Positions 43,049 to 51,766 of a DNA stretch of 64,000 nucleotides are shown here, piece by piece. Source of the DNA: Paenibacillus thalictri. Lineage in GTDB: Bacteria > Bacillota > Bacilli > Paenibacillales > NBRC-103111. The translations under genes and the position numbers were made by a program. The DNA lies in contig NZ_SIRE01000021.1 of the NCBI RefSeq assembly GCF_004307995.1, positions 1 to 64,000 on the forward strand. The letters run 5' to 3'. Under the pieces are notes generated by a model. It saw only the letters and a program-made list of their open reading frames with translations. It was not told the DNA's origin and did no database searches. The stretch's first letter is position 1, and each line of letters begins with the position of its first letter.

Positions 43049-43390
43049 ATGACCGAAATTTCGCTTAAAGATTACGAAGCCAAATTCAAGGCGCTTGCCG
43101 ATGAAAAACGATTGCAAATCATGTACGAACTTACTCAGCGCGGAAACACTTGCGTCTGCGACCTTACGGATATTTTCGAAATGTCTCAATCCAAGCTTTC
43201 TTATCACCTGAAGATCTTGCTTGATGCCGGTTTTATTACGAAAGAGACACGCGGCACATGGAGTTATTACGAAATCAATCAAGATCAGGTGAGCCATATC
43301 CTCTCTGAGGAGTTATGTTGTATTTTTAAACCAGCCAGATCAGGTAATAACTGCTGTGGTGCGCCGAATGAAAAAGAAACTCATTGCTGA
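43049..43390 (+). CDS. arsR: arsenic-responsive repressor ArsR
   Basis: A 113-residue ArsR/SmtB winged-helix repressor. The As(III)-binding CVCDL motif (Cys35, Cys37) lies at the start of the recognition helix region, followed by MSQSKLSYHLKILLDAGFI. Extra cysteines near the C terminus (ELCC and NNCCG) might add metal ligands. AAAGGTGA is eight bases before the ATG at 43049. It represses its own operon through the two palindromes upstream. Its 3' end overlaps the channel gene by 23 bp. Confidence 0.93.
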   Translation: MTEISLKDYEAKFKALADEKRLQIMYELTQRGNTCVCDLTDIFEMSQSKLSYHLKILLDAGFITKETRGTWSYYEINQDQVSHILSEELCCIFKPARSGNNCCGAPNEKETHC

Positions 43391-44006
43391 GTTTGTCGGC
43401 ACATATGTTTTAGTTTTTGCCGGTCCTGGAGCAATGGTGATTGATGAGATTACGAAAAGTATCACACATGTAGGAGTTGCACTGACATTCGGGCTTGTTG
43501 TGACTGCTCTTATCTATACATTTGGTCATATATCAGGCGCCCATTTTAATCCCGCGGTAACGTTTGGGTTTTGGGTACGGGGAGATATTTCTCTTCGCGA
43601 TAGTTTATCTTATATTGTGATTCAATTTGGCGCTGCGATCGCTGCTTCTTATACGCTTTTCCTGTTGTTTGGCAATGTCGCTAATTTAGGTGCTACCTTG
43701 CCTCTTTCGTCGGAAAGCCAATCTTTTGTTTTAGAATTTATTTTGACGTTTGTGCTGATGATCGTCATTTTGGGGTCAGCTGTACATGGTAAAGCGGTGA
43801 AAAGCTTTGCCGGCCTGTCCATTGGCGCTACGGTCGGGCTGATGGCGATGTTCGCGGGTCCAATCTGCGGAGCCTCTATGAATCCTGCACGTTCGCTTGG
43901 GCCGGCAGTGGTTTCAGGAGCTACGCAACACTTATGGTTATACTTAGTGGCTACTGTCCTTGGGGCCATTGCTGCTTCGCTAGTTTATCAAACATTACAT
44001 GAATAA
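43368..44006 (+). CDS. MIP-family channel, probable arsenite aquaglyceroporin
   Basis: A 212-residue major-intrinsic-protein channel with six helices and both NPA boxes: SGAHFNPAVT (about residues 60-69) and CGASMNPARSLGPA (about 170-183). Its place between arsR and arsC, with no arsB or acr3 in the operon, matches the AqpS arrangement in which arsenite made by ArsC leaves by passive flow. The ATG at 43368 lies inside arsR, suggesting coupled translation. A plain water or glycerol channel is an alternative from sequence alone. Confidence 0.87.
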   Translation: MKKKLIAEFVGTYVLVFAGPGAMVIDEITKSITHVGVALTFGLVVTALIYTFGHISGAHFNPAVTFGFWVRGDISLRDSLSYIVIQFGAAIAASYTLFLLFGNVANLGATLPLSSESQSFVLEFILTFVLMIVILGSAVHGKAVKSFAGLSIGATVGLMAMFAGPICGASMNPARSLGPAVVSGATQHLWLYLVATVLGAIAASLVYQTLHE

Positions 44007-44019
44007 GGGGCAGATTTAA

Positions 44020-44442
44020 TTGAAGAAAAAGCTAGTTTATTTTCTTTGTACGGGTAATTCCTGCAGAAGCCAAATAGCAGACGGATTTTTGAAGGCGCTG
44101 GGGAACGAAAACTACGAAGTCAAAAGCGCCGGTCTTGAAGCGCATGGGCTAAATCCCCGAGCTGTTCGGGTGATGGAGGAAGCCGGCGTTGACATTTCAG
44201 CTCATACTTCAGACATGATTGATCCCGAGATCCTACAACGGGCGGATTACATTATCACCCTTTGCGGTCATGCTAACGATCATTGTCCGGTGGTTCACAA
44301 CAATAACGCGCAAAGATGGCATTGGGGCTTCGAGGATCCGGCGAAAGCGGCAGGTACTGAGGAAGAAATCATGGCAAAGTTCCGTGAAGTACGGGAAGCC
44401 ATTAAAAGTCGCATTGAAATATTCGTGAAAGAAGGGAAATGA
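44020..44442 (+). CDS. arsC: arsenate reductase, thioredoxin-coupled
   Basis: A 140-residue reductase of the low-molecular-weight phosphatase fold. It carries the P-loop CTGNSCRS starting at Cys10 and the redox pair Cys82 and Cys89 in LCGHANDHCP, the same numbering as the classic staphylococcal enzyme. It converts arsenate to arsenite in the cytoplasm. The start is TTG (44020) with AAGGGG nine bases upstream. Followed directly by the arsI-like gene. Confidence 0.95.
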   Translation: MKKKLVYFLCTGNSCRSQIADGFLKALGNENYEVKSAGLEAHGLNPRAVRVMEEAGVDISAHTSDMIDPEILQRADYIITLCGHANDHCPVVHNNNAQRWHWGFEDPAKAAGTEEEIMAKFREVREAIKSRIEIFVKEGK

Positions 44443-44444
44443 GC

Positions 44445-44918
44445 ATGATTAAACGGATGCACGTAGCGGTAAACTGCAGCGATCTTCAAAAATCTCTCGA
44501 TTTCTACAAAGCTTTTTTTGGTTCTGAGCCGACGAAGGTGAAAGAAAATTATGCAAAATTTGAGCTGGATAATCCGGCACTGCATTTTTCGTTAAATGTT
44601 CGTGCTTTTGAGAAAAATGGCGTCCTTAATCACCTGGGCTTTCAAGTCCATGATACAAAAGAGGTACTTGCGATTGCTGATCGCCTTCGTGAGACGGGAC
44701 TTTTGCTTATCGATGAAATGAACACAACCTGCTGTTACGCGGTGCAGGATAAAGTTTGGGTACATGATCCGGACGGCAATGCTTGGGAAATCTTCTTCAC
44801 AAAAGAGGATTCGGAATTTGAAAGCGCCGGTGAACCGCGTGCTGCATCGCTTTGCTGTGTCCCTTCATCCGGTCCGGCAGCCATTGAATTAGGCTCCTTC
44901 ACAAAGAAAGTATTTTAA
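44445..44918 (+). CDS. arsI: ArsI-type C-As lyase
   Basis: A 157-residue vicinal-oxygen-chelate protein. Likely metal ligands are His6, His63 (LNHLGFQV) and Glu115 (AWEIFF); the vicinal Cys96-Cys97 pair in NTTCCYAV is the methylarsenite-binding site of ArsI enzymes, which cleave the carbon-arsenic bond of trivalent methylarsenicals. A further Cys pair lies in the tail (SLCCVPS). The ATG at 44445 is eight bases from AGGG; the one at 44439 overlaps the arsC stop. A CadI-like cadmium-induced protein is the alternative annotation. Confidence 0.88.
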   Translation: MIKRMHVAVNCSDLQKSLDFYKAFFGSEPTKVKENYAKFELDNPALHFSLNVRAFEKNGVLNHLGFQVHDTKEVLAIADRLRETGLLLIDEMNTTCCYAVQDKVWVHDPDGNAWEIFFTKEDSEFESAGEPRAASLCCVPSSGPAAIELGSFTKKVF

Positions 44919-44942
44919 AGCTGCAGACGATGAACATAAAAC

Positions 44943-44978
44943 AAAAGCCATGCGAAGAAAATCGGCGCATGGCTTTCT
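44943..44978. terminator. terminator between ars operon and convergent operon
   Basis: AAAAGCCATGCG, an 11-base loop and CGCATGGCTTTCT. It ends the arsenic operon and lies 10 bp from the end of the opposite gene. Confidence 0.85.
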
Positions 44979-44987
44979 AGTGAATAT

Positions 44988-45833
44988 TCAGCTTGTCCGC
45001 AGCTCGGGACAAATGGAGCGCAAGTAATTTAAGCTTCTGCCGATGCCCTCGACAACATCGCCGACCTGCTCGTATTCGATCAAATATACGCCTTGGAACG
45101 GAATATGAGGAAGCAGCTCGCCGTAATTCAAATCGTCGTCGCCAGGGGCGCAGGCCACCCAATAATCGCCGGTCCGCTTCCAGTCCTTCAAATGGCAGTA
45201 ATTGATCCGGCTGCCAAGCAGCTTGGCATAATCGGCCAGCGGCCGCGACGGATCGACGGCTTTCAGGTTGCCGGGGTCAAAGTTGAAGCCGACTTCGGGA
45301 GGCAGCTCGCGGAGCAGCCGGTTCAAGCAATTCCATTCCGTGGAAGTCGTATGCTCATGGATGAATCCGTTGTGGACCGGCGTATTGCGTCCGTGTGTTT
45401 CAATCGATATCACGATGCCGTGCTCCAGGCACAACGCGTTTAATTCCGCAAAAGCCTCGATCATCCGCGTCCAACGCTGCTCCGTCATGTTTGCCGCAAG
45501 CTCGAAGCCGGTAAACAGCCGCACATGGGTCGCGCCAAAGCGGGCTGCAAGTTGGATGTCATGGGCAGCCCGTTCTTTTTGCCTGCGTACGTCCTCCGCA
45601 TCTTCCAGTGTAAAATCGCTTTCCAACACGACAAACGGCGCTTTAATGCCGTAATCGCTAATGCAGGAAAGCAACTCGTCGATTTCCCCTTGCCCGATGT
45701 CCCGCTGAATACGTCCCGGAAAATCCCCGCCGATGCCCAGCTCCAAATAAGAAAGCCCAAAATCCTTGGCAATTCGGCAGTGCTCTTCGATCGTGCGATA
45801 ATGCAAACCCCATTCTCCCAACCCGACGATCAA
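44988..45833 (-). CDS. sugar-phosphate isomerase/epimerase-like TIM-barrel protein
   Basis: A 281-residue TIM-barrel protein with the typical Glu, Asp, His and Glu ligands at strand ends (SIETHGRN, GFNFDPGNLKAVD, YCHLKDWKR, LIEYE). Start chosen as TTG at 45833, since AAAGGAAGGTGA lies five bases before it; the frame reaches back to 45872. It is the last gene of a minus-strand operon that also holds a HAD phosphatase and an ABC importer. The substrate is unknown; a phosphorylated polyol or sugar would fit the neighbours. Confidence 0.82.
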   Translation of the reverse strand: MIVGLGEWGLHYRTIEEHCRIAKDFGLSYLELGIGGDFPGRIQRDIGQGEIDELLSCISDYGIKAPFVVLESDFTLEDAEDVRRQKERAAHDIQLAARFGATHVRLFTGFELAANMTEQRWTRMIEAFAELNALCLEHGIVISIETHGRNTPVHNGFIHEHTTSTEWNCLNRLLRELPPEVGFNFDPGNLKAVDPSRPLADYAKLLGSRINYCHLKDWKRTGDYWVACAPGDDDLNYGELLPHIPFQGVYLIEYEQVGDVVEGIGRSLNYLRSICPELRTS

Positions 45834-45893
45834 TGCAATCACCTTCCTTTTGTTAATATTCTCAAAAATCAACTCGCTGGAAATCCTCGTAGT

Positions 45894-46715
45894 TTATTGC
45901 TGCGCTTGCAAGCAATATTTCTCAATGACTTCCGCGACGGCATGATGCAGATGCGACCTGGCGACATATTGCGCGTGCGTTTTCAGCTCCGGATGGGCAT
46001 TGTCCACGGCTACGCCGAGTCCGGCCTCGCGGATCATCTCCAAATCGTTCAAGTTGTCCCCGATCGCGATGACCTCTTTCATGTCGATGCCCAGCCGGTC
46101 GACGAGCAATTTTAACGCATGTCCTTTGGACACCGAGTAGGGCAGCACCTCCAAATATGTCGTCTCCGATTGCACCAGCTCGCAATGAACGCCTGCCAGC
46201 GGGGCGAGGGTTTGCTTAATTTGAGAGAAATCACCGTCCTCTTTAATGATGAGCACTTTATTCACACTGCTCTGGAGCAGGAAATCGGGCGTATCCCAAG
46301 GCCTGCATTGCACCCTGTCTTTTTTCATATATTCCTCAATGATAGCGTTTATTTCTCCAACCCACAATGATCTGTCGCTATAAAAAATCATATCAAGCGA
46401 CAGGTCCTGCTGCAGTTGAATGCACATCTTGATGACCTCGGCGGAAAGCACGGCTTCAAAAAAGCACTGCCCCGAAGTAAAGTCGACAATTTTGCCGCCA
46501 TTGTACAAAATGACAGGGTGGCGTATGTTCAGTTCCTCCGCAAAGCGAAGCGCCGCTTCCTCCATGCGGCCTGTCGCCAACGTGACGATTCCGCCTTGCT
46601 GTTGAAAGGTTTGGATCATTTGTTTGTTCTGGTCGCTGATCGTCTGTTCCAGATCGACAAGTGTTCCGTCGATATCTGTAACGACCATCCGATAACGTTG
46701 TACTGGCGGTGTCAT
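45894..46715 (-). CDS. Cof-type HAD hydrolase
   Basis: A 273-residue HAD phosphatase: motif I VVTDIDGTLVD with the nucleophile Asp, motif II TLATGR, a C2 cap domain, motif III Lys in VSKGHALK and motif IV IGDNLNDLEMI. Such enzymes dephosphorylate sugar phosphates and related metabolites. It begins at an ATGA overlap with the preceding metallo-hydrolase gene, so it is translationally coupled to it. The longer frame to 46829 is part of the upstream gene. Confidence 0.9.
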   Translation of the reverse strand: MTPPVQRYRMVVTDIDGTLVDLEQTISDQNKQMIQTFQQQGGIVTLATGRMEEAALRFAEELNIRHPVILYNGGKIVDFTSGQCFFEAVLSAEVIKMCIQLQQDLSLDMIFYSDRSLWVGEINAIIEEYMKKDRVQCRPWDTPDFLLQSSVNKVLIIKEDGDFSQIKQTLAPLAGVHCELVQSETTYLEVLPYSVSKGHALKLLVDRLGIDMKEVIAIGDNLNDLEMIREAGLGVAVDNAHPELKTHAQYVARSHLHHAVAEVIEKYCLQAQQ

Positions 46716-47629
46716 TTCAGTTCCATCCTTTCCGGGATGAACGGCAAACGGGAAGCAAGGTGATGCGTACCCGGCTGCGAGCCGGTCACAAATAGCTGAC
46801 AACCTGCGTTTTGCGCGAGCCGGGTCCACTCTTCCCGAAACTGTTCGTATTCTGCATTGTGGTTTGTGATCAGCAGCCAGTCCGGCGAAAGCTGCTGCAG
46901 CAATTGTTCATTCCAAGCGTCCAGCATGCCGTGATGTCCTATTTTAAAACCGCGAGGGTGAAGATGTGCAGTTTTCATAATCCGTTCCCAATTCGATAAA
47001 AGCGCATCGCCGCCGAACAGAAACAGCTGTTCCCCGCCGGATTGCTCGAGCAGCCAGACGCTGCTGTCCAAATTGGACAACGAATCGAAAGCGACAAGCC
47101 GTTTCTCCTGTATGTCCGGCGAGGAGTCAGCCAACTGCAGCAGATTGGTATAAGCAAACAAGTCGCTTTCGTGCTGCGGATCCAGGTGCCGCAGCACGAT
47201 GTCTCCGAACTGCCAATCTTTCTTTTGTCCAAAAGGATGGCGCACGGACACGTTGCTATTTTGCTTCAACAGCAATTCCTGCAGCGTACGGTAATTGCTC
47301 AGCACAGAGGCGGATTGCGCCGCTTTAGGATGCCGGTATTTGCCCGGTTCCCATTCCAGCGGCGGATAAGGCAACACGGCCTCCCGCACGGGAATATGCT
47401 CGGCCACTTCCAGCAGTCCGGTCACATGATCGGGATGCAGGTGGGTTAAAATCATCAGGTCGATGTGCTGCCAGCCTTTGTTCCGTATAAACTGGATTGG
47501 CTTCACCGAATCGTCGAAATAGTCGTCTCCGCCGTCGATAAGCAGAACGTATGTATCTTTTCCTGTTTCTATTTCCACAAAAAACGAATCGCCCCGGCCG
47601 ACGTTCAGCGCATATAAACGAGAGTTCAA
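46712..47629 (-). CDS. metallo-beta-lactamase-fold hydrolase (ComEC/Rec2-like domain)
   Basis: A 305-residue soluble hydrolase with the metal-binding motif THLHPDHVTG (His63, His65, Asp67, His68), IDGGDD near residue 31 and later GGDAL and GHHGM, the pattern of the ComEC-like MBL group. There are no membrane helices and no signal peptide. The start is TTG (47629) with AAGGAGTGAG upstream, inside the end of the ATPase gene. Together with the HAD enzyme it may remove phosphate groups from the imported compound; this is inference. Confidence 0.85.
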   Translation of the reverse strand: MNSRLYALNVGRGDSFFVEIETGKDTYVLLIDGGDDYFDDSVKPIQFIRNKGWQHIDLMILTHLHPDHVTGLLEVAEHIPVREAVLPYPPLEWEPGKYRHPKAAQSASVLSNYRTLQELLLKQNSNVSVRHPFGQKKDWQFGDIVLRHLDPQHESDLFAYTNLLQLADSSPDIQEKRLVAFDSLSNLDSSVWLLEQSGGEQLFLFGGDALLSNWERIMKTAHLHPRGFKIGHHGMLDAWNEQLLQQLSPDWLLITNHNAEYEQFREEWTRLAQNAGCQLFVTGSQPGTHHLASRLPFIPERMELK

Positions 47630-47635
47630 TTAGGC

Positions 47636-48721
47636 TCACTCCTTAAGCAGGTGTATCTTCTTTTTATCCAGAACTAGCCGGACATGGCCTTCCATATACC
47701 CCCGCACGCTGGGGCTGGAATCGTCGACAATCCACTGCATCGGACCGGTGTCGACCCCATAGCGGATCATCCGGCCGAGAAAGCTGCTGCGCAAGATGGT
47801 CCCGTTCCAGGCGTTATCTTCGTTTCCTTCGCCAGCCGCTCCCGGCATAATGGAAATGCACTCCGGCCGGATCACCAGCGTCACTTCATCGCCTGTTTTG
47901 GCCGAGTAGTCCGCTTTGTCCACTTTCACCGTCATATCGGCGCATTTGACAATCAAATCTTGTGCTTCGATCCCGACAACCCGGCCATTCAAAAAGTTGG
48001 CTACGCCGACAAAATCGGCGACAAACTTGTTCACCGGTTTAAAATACACTTCCCAAGGCGTGCCGACCTGACAAATCGTTCCTTTATTAAACACGGCGAT
48101 CCGGTCCGACAAGGACAAGGCTTCGTCCTGATCGTGGGTGACGAAGATGGCGGTGATTCCCGCCCGCTGCTGCATTTCCCGGATATCGCTGCGCACTTCA
48201 ACCCGCATTTTGGCGTCGAGGTTGCTCAGCGGCTCATCCATCAGCAAAATGTTCTGTCCCGTAATCAGCGCCCGCGCAAAGGCGACCCGCTGCTGCTGCC
48301 CGCCGCTCATCTGCTTCGGAAAACGCTGCTCCATTCCTTTGAGCCCGAACATGTCCAGCATTTCCTGAACTTTCTCGTCCAGCGCTTTGGGCGGCGTCTT
48401 TTTCAACTTTAAGCCATATGCGATATTTTCATAAACGGTCATATGGGGAAACAGGGCGTATTCCTGAAAAACAAGCGGCGTGTTTCGTTTGTACGGCGGC
48501 AGCCCGTTGACTTTATGGCCTTCAATGTAAATCGATCCGGAGTCCGGCTCGTTGAAGCCGGCGATCAGCCGCATCAGTGTCGTTTTGCCGCAGCCGCTTG
48601 GGCCGAGCAGTGTGGTAAAGCTGCCTTTCGGAATATCCAGCGACACGTTGTTGATCGCATGAAAGGCTCCGAACGTTTTGGTGACGTTTTCAATTTTGAT
48701 GATTGGTTCCGCTGCGCTCAT
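47636..48721 (-). CDS. ABC transporter ATP-binding protein (PotA/FbpC type)
   Basis: A 361-residue ATPase: Walker A LLGPSGCGKTTL, Q-loop LVFQEYALFP, signature MSGGQQQR, Walker B ILLMDEPLSNLD, switch His in FVTHDQDEA, and a C-terminal TOBE domain (about residues 240-360). GGAGG lies seven bases before the ATG. It energises the fused permease encoded just upstream and is the only transporter ATPase of this kind in the window. Confidence 0.94.
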   Translation of the reverse strand: MSAAEPIIKIENVTKTFGAFHAINNVSLDIPKGSFTTLLGPSGCGKTTLMRLIAGFNEPDSGSIYIEGHKVNGLPPYKRNTPLVFQEYALFPHMTVYENIAYGLKLKKTPPKALDEKVQEMLDMFGLKGMEQRFPKQMSGGQQQRVAFARALITGQNILLMDEPLSNLDAKMRVEVRSDIREMQQRAGITAIFVTHDQDEALSLSDRIAVFNKGTICQVGTPWEVYFKPVNKFVADFVGVANFLNGRVVGIEAQDLIVKCADMTVKVDKADYSAKTGDEVTLVIRPECISIMPGAAGEGNEDNAWNGTILRSSFLGRMIRYGVDTGPMQWIVDDSSPSVRGYMEGHVRLVLDKKKIHLLKE

Positions 48722-48735
48722 AAGATAGCCTCCGT

Positions 48736-50382
48736 CTATAATCCTATGGATTTGCCTTGTTCTTTCAAGAAAAGCCGGGCGATGCCAAGAACGGCAAATG
48801 CGATGGAAATCAGCACAACCGTAAAGGCCGAAGCGTTGCCCCAGGCGCCGTTTTGCACAAGACCAAGAATGGATATGGTGCCTACGGACGTTTTTGCCGA
48901 ATAAATAAAGATGATGACGCTCAGGCAGGTGACCGACCGCAGGAAGGAAAGCACAAGCCCGGAAAGGAAAGGCCCTCTGAGCAGAGGAAGCAGCACGTTT
49001 TTAAACGTCCGCAGATTGCCCGCCCCCATATTCAGCGACGCCTCTTCCAACGAAGTGCCGATTTGCTGCAGGCCGGCGAGACTGGCGCTGTAACACGTAG
49101 GCAAATTCCAGAACATCAGGGCCAATATCATAATGGAAGAGGTGCCCGTCAGCACAAGCGGTTTCTCGTTAAAAGCGATAGCAAAGCCGAGACCCAAGAA
49201 TACGCCCGGAACGGCCCCTGGCAAAATCGCCAAAAAGTCCAGCAGGCGGTTGATGCCGACCTGCTTCCGCTGCACGATGTATGCCAGCGGTATCGAGAAA
49301 AAAGCGGCCAACAGCGATGAGATCAGCGCAAATTTGATGCTGTTGTAAATTTCCGTCCCTTTGTCCCATACGTAGCTCATATTTTTCAAGGTCAGCGACC
49401 AGTCGAAACCCCATGTTTTGGTGAACGCTCCGTAAAACAGCACGCCGTAGACGGACAGCACAACCGCCGTAACGAACAGGCAGAAGCCAAACAAACCCCA
49501 TTTTATATAAAAAGGAACAGGATACGGCTCAAGCGAAGTTTCTTTGCCGGTAACGGTTATATAGGAGCGTTTTCCTACCCAATTTCTGTTCAATATAAAA
49601 AGGCCAAGCGCCGGAACAAGCAAGGCGGTAGACAACATGGCAGCGGAAGGCAGGTCAAACAAGCCGGCCATCTGCATGTAAGCTTCGGTTGGCAGCAGCG
49701 TATAATTGCCCCCGATAATCATCGGATTTCCGAAATCGGCAAGCACGTTCATGGCCGCAATCAGCGCGCCACCCGCAACTCCCGGCCTGCAAAGCGGGAA
49801 AAAAACATCCTTGAACACCTGCCAGCGTGTAGCGCCGAGATTGTAAGCGGCATACTCCAGATTGATCGAACTGGCTTTCAGCACTCCGTTGATGACAGCG
49901 TAAGCGTACGGGAAAAAAGTAATCGTCTGCACAAGCCAGAGTCCATGCCAGCCGTAAATGTCAAAATTCACGTGAAGCACATGCTTCGAGATGATGCCTT
50001 GCCTGCCGAACAGCAAAATGTACGACAAAGCTACGATAAACGGCGGAGAAACGACGGGCAGCAAAGTAATAAAACGGAACAACCCTTTCAACGGAATGTC
50101 CAGCCGTGTAATCGCATATGCGAAAATAAAGGCGACCACCGTACACGATATCGTAGAAATAACGGTCATAAACAAGCTGTTTAACGCTGCATTAAACCAC
50201 CTTGAATTCGTAAACAGGTTTGTGTAATCGCTCCACTGCGGAAAGCTGATTACTTTAATGATCGGCCATACGACAAAATAAACGGTAATTAAAATAATCG
50301 CCAACATGATAAGAGCCATATACGGCTCGTTTTTTAGCCTTTTTATTTCGGCCCACGTATCTTTGGCTGCTGCTAAGATCAA
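48736..50382 (-). CDS. ABC transporter permease, two fused permease domains
   Basis: A 548-residue membrane protein that contains two six-helix permease domains in tandem (about residues 20-265 and 295-540), each with an EAA-like loop (LEYAAYNLGATRWQVFKDVFFP and EEASLNMGAGNLRTFKNVLLP). This is the architecture of ferric-iron, thiamine and aminoethylphosphonate importers. The start is TTG at 50382 with AAAGGTGTGA upstream. It works with the binding protein at 50582 and the ATPase at 47636. Confidence 0.92.
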   Translation of the reverse strand: MILAAAKDTWAEIKRLKNEPYMALIMLAIILITVYFVVWPIIKVISFPQWSDYTNLFTNSRWFNAALNSLFMTVISTISCTVVAFIFAYAITRLDIPLKGLFRFITLLPVVSPPFIVALSYILLFGRQGIISKHVLHVNFDIYGWHGLWLVQTITFFPYAYAVINGVLKASSINLEYAAYNLGATRWQVFKDVFFPLCRPGVAGGALIAAMNVLADFGNPMIIGGNYTLLPTEAYMQMAGLFDLPSAAMLSTALLVPALGLFILNRNWVGKRSYITVTGKETSLEPYPVPFYIKWGLFGFCLFVTAVVLSVYGVLFYGAFTKTWGFDWSLTLKNMSYVWDKGTEIYNSIKFALISSLLAAFFSIPLAYIVQRKQVGINRLLDFLAILPGAVPGVFLGLGFAIAFNEKPLVLTGTSSIMILALMFWNLPTCYSASLAGLQQIGTSLEEASLNMGAGNLRTFKNVLLPLLRGPFLSGLVLSFLRSVTCLSVIIFIYSAKTSVGTISILGLVQNGAWGNASAFTVVLISIAFAVLGIARLFLKEQGKSIGL

Positions 50383-50428
50383 GGAGGGTCACACCTTTCC
50401 GGCGGAGCTGAATAAATGCTGTATCGCA

Positions 50429-50489
50429 AGAAAAACTTCCGCTAAACCGCGGTCGCTCATCCTCGAAGGACTTCGCTAGAAGTTTTTCT
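50429..50489 (-). promoter_or_regulatory. intercistronic stem-loop
   Basis: AGAAAAACTTC pairs with GAAGTTTTTCT across 39 bases in the 199-bp gap between the binding-protein and permease genes. A second smaller pair, GCGGAAAA/TTTTCCGC, lies nearer the binding-protein stop. Confidence 0.6.
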
Positions 50490-50581
50490 GAAGAGCCTGG
50501 TTTATGCGGAAAACGCTCGATCTTTTCCGTTCATTTTCCGCACAACCAGCCATATCGTTTCAGAGCATAAAGAGAGGGGAG

Positions 50582-51709
50582 TTATTTTTTGCCGGCAGTC
50601 ATTTCCGTAAATTTCTTCACAACGTCCGCTTTCATTTGAGCCGCTTTGTCTCTGTCGTATTTGACAAGCTTGACGTCTTCGATCTTGATCATGCCTTCCG
50701 GCGGAGCGACGTCCTTGCGTACGGAGTAGCGGTTCGATAATTTGGTGTTCATCTCGCCGACAGGTTTGGTCAGCAGCCAATCCACGAATTTTTTCGCATT
50801 TTCGGTATTGGCTCCGCCTTTGACGATGCCGACGCCGCCGATTTCAAACGCGGTTTGCTCGGGAACGATGACTTGAATCGGGTAACCTTGTTTTGCCGAT
50901 TTGACAATATCATGGGCCCAGGACATGCCGGCGATAAATTCGCCCGTTGCGGTCAAATTAATGCCGTCGCCGGCCGCAGGTGTGTAGTGATGTACGTTGT
51001 CGTTTAATTTCTTCAAATAATCCCAGCCCTTGTCGTCGCCCAAACGGAACAACTGGTCGGCGATAAAGATGTAACCACCGCCTGCGGTTGCCGGATTGGA
51101 TGTGATGAATTGGCCTTTGTAGTTCGGATCGAGCAGATCGTCCCATGTTTTTGGTTCTTTCACGCCTTTGGGGGCAAGCTCTTTTTGGAAACGCTCCTTG
51201 TTCAGCACGATGCCGAGAACGCCCATGTACCAGCCCTGCCAGAACCCCTTAGGATCGTTGAACTGAGGATCGAGATCTTTGGCATTTGGCGAAGAGTATT
51301 TTTCAAGCAGCCCTTGCGAGGCGAGCGGATCGTAAAATTCAACCGAACCGCCTACCAAAATATCCGCTTTGGGAGAAGCTTTTTCCGCTTGAATGCGGGT
51401 GCTGGCCTCACCGGCCCCGCTCAAACGCAAGTACTCGATATCAATTCCTGTGTCTTCTTTAAACTTTTTCTGGATTTGCACAATATCGTCTTCGTTCAGA
51501 GCGGCGTATACCGTTAATTTTTTGGAAGCGGGAGGGGCGTCTTTCTTTTCCTCTTTTGGCGTTGTTCCGCTTGGCGCACTTGGCGTGCCAGGGGCGGAGG
51601 CGGTTTTGTTTCCTTCACCGCTGCTGCCGCAGCCCGATAAGACGGTAACGCTGACCAAAAAAATGACCGTTAACAAACTGAATAATTTCACGCTTAATTT
51701 CCCTAACAT
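50582..51709 (-). CDS. ABC transporter solute-binding lipoprotein (ferric/phosphonate type)
   Basis: A 375-residue binding lipoprotein: lipobox LSGC, a Pro/Ser/Lys linker and a family-like core (KLTVYAALNEDDIVQIQKKF, then KADILVGGSVEFYDPL). It matches the FbpA/PhnS group that serves fused permeases. The typical tandem Tyr pair of ferric-binding proteins is not obvious, and the operon's phosphatase-like enzymes point to a phosphorylated organic substrate, but this is open. AAGGAGG lies seven bases before the ATG at 51709; the frame extends to 51736. Confidence 0.9.
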   Translation of the reverse strand: MLGKLSVKLFSLLTVIFLVSVTVLSGCGSSGEGNKTASAPGTPSAPSGTTPKEEKKDAPPASKKLTVYAALNEDDIVQIQKKFKEDTGIDIEYLRLSGAGEASTRIQAEKASPKADILVGGSVEFYDPLASQGLLEKYSSPNAKDLDPQFNDPKGFWQGWYMGVLGIVLNKERFQKELAPKGVKEPKTWDDLLDPNYKGQFITSNPATAGGGYIFIADQLFRLGDDKGWDYLKKLNDNVHHYTPAAGDGINLTATGEFIAGMSWAHDIVKSAKQGYPIQVIVPEQTAFEIGGVGIVKGGANTENAKKFVDWLLTKPVGEMNTKLSNRYSVRKDVAPPEGMIKIEDVKLVKYDRDKAAQMKADVVKKFTEMTAGKK

Positions 51710-51766
51710 GCAAGAACCTCCTTGGAATTGTGTCAAAGGCCGGACGTTTCAATAAAATGAATCACG

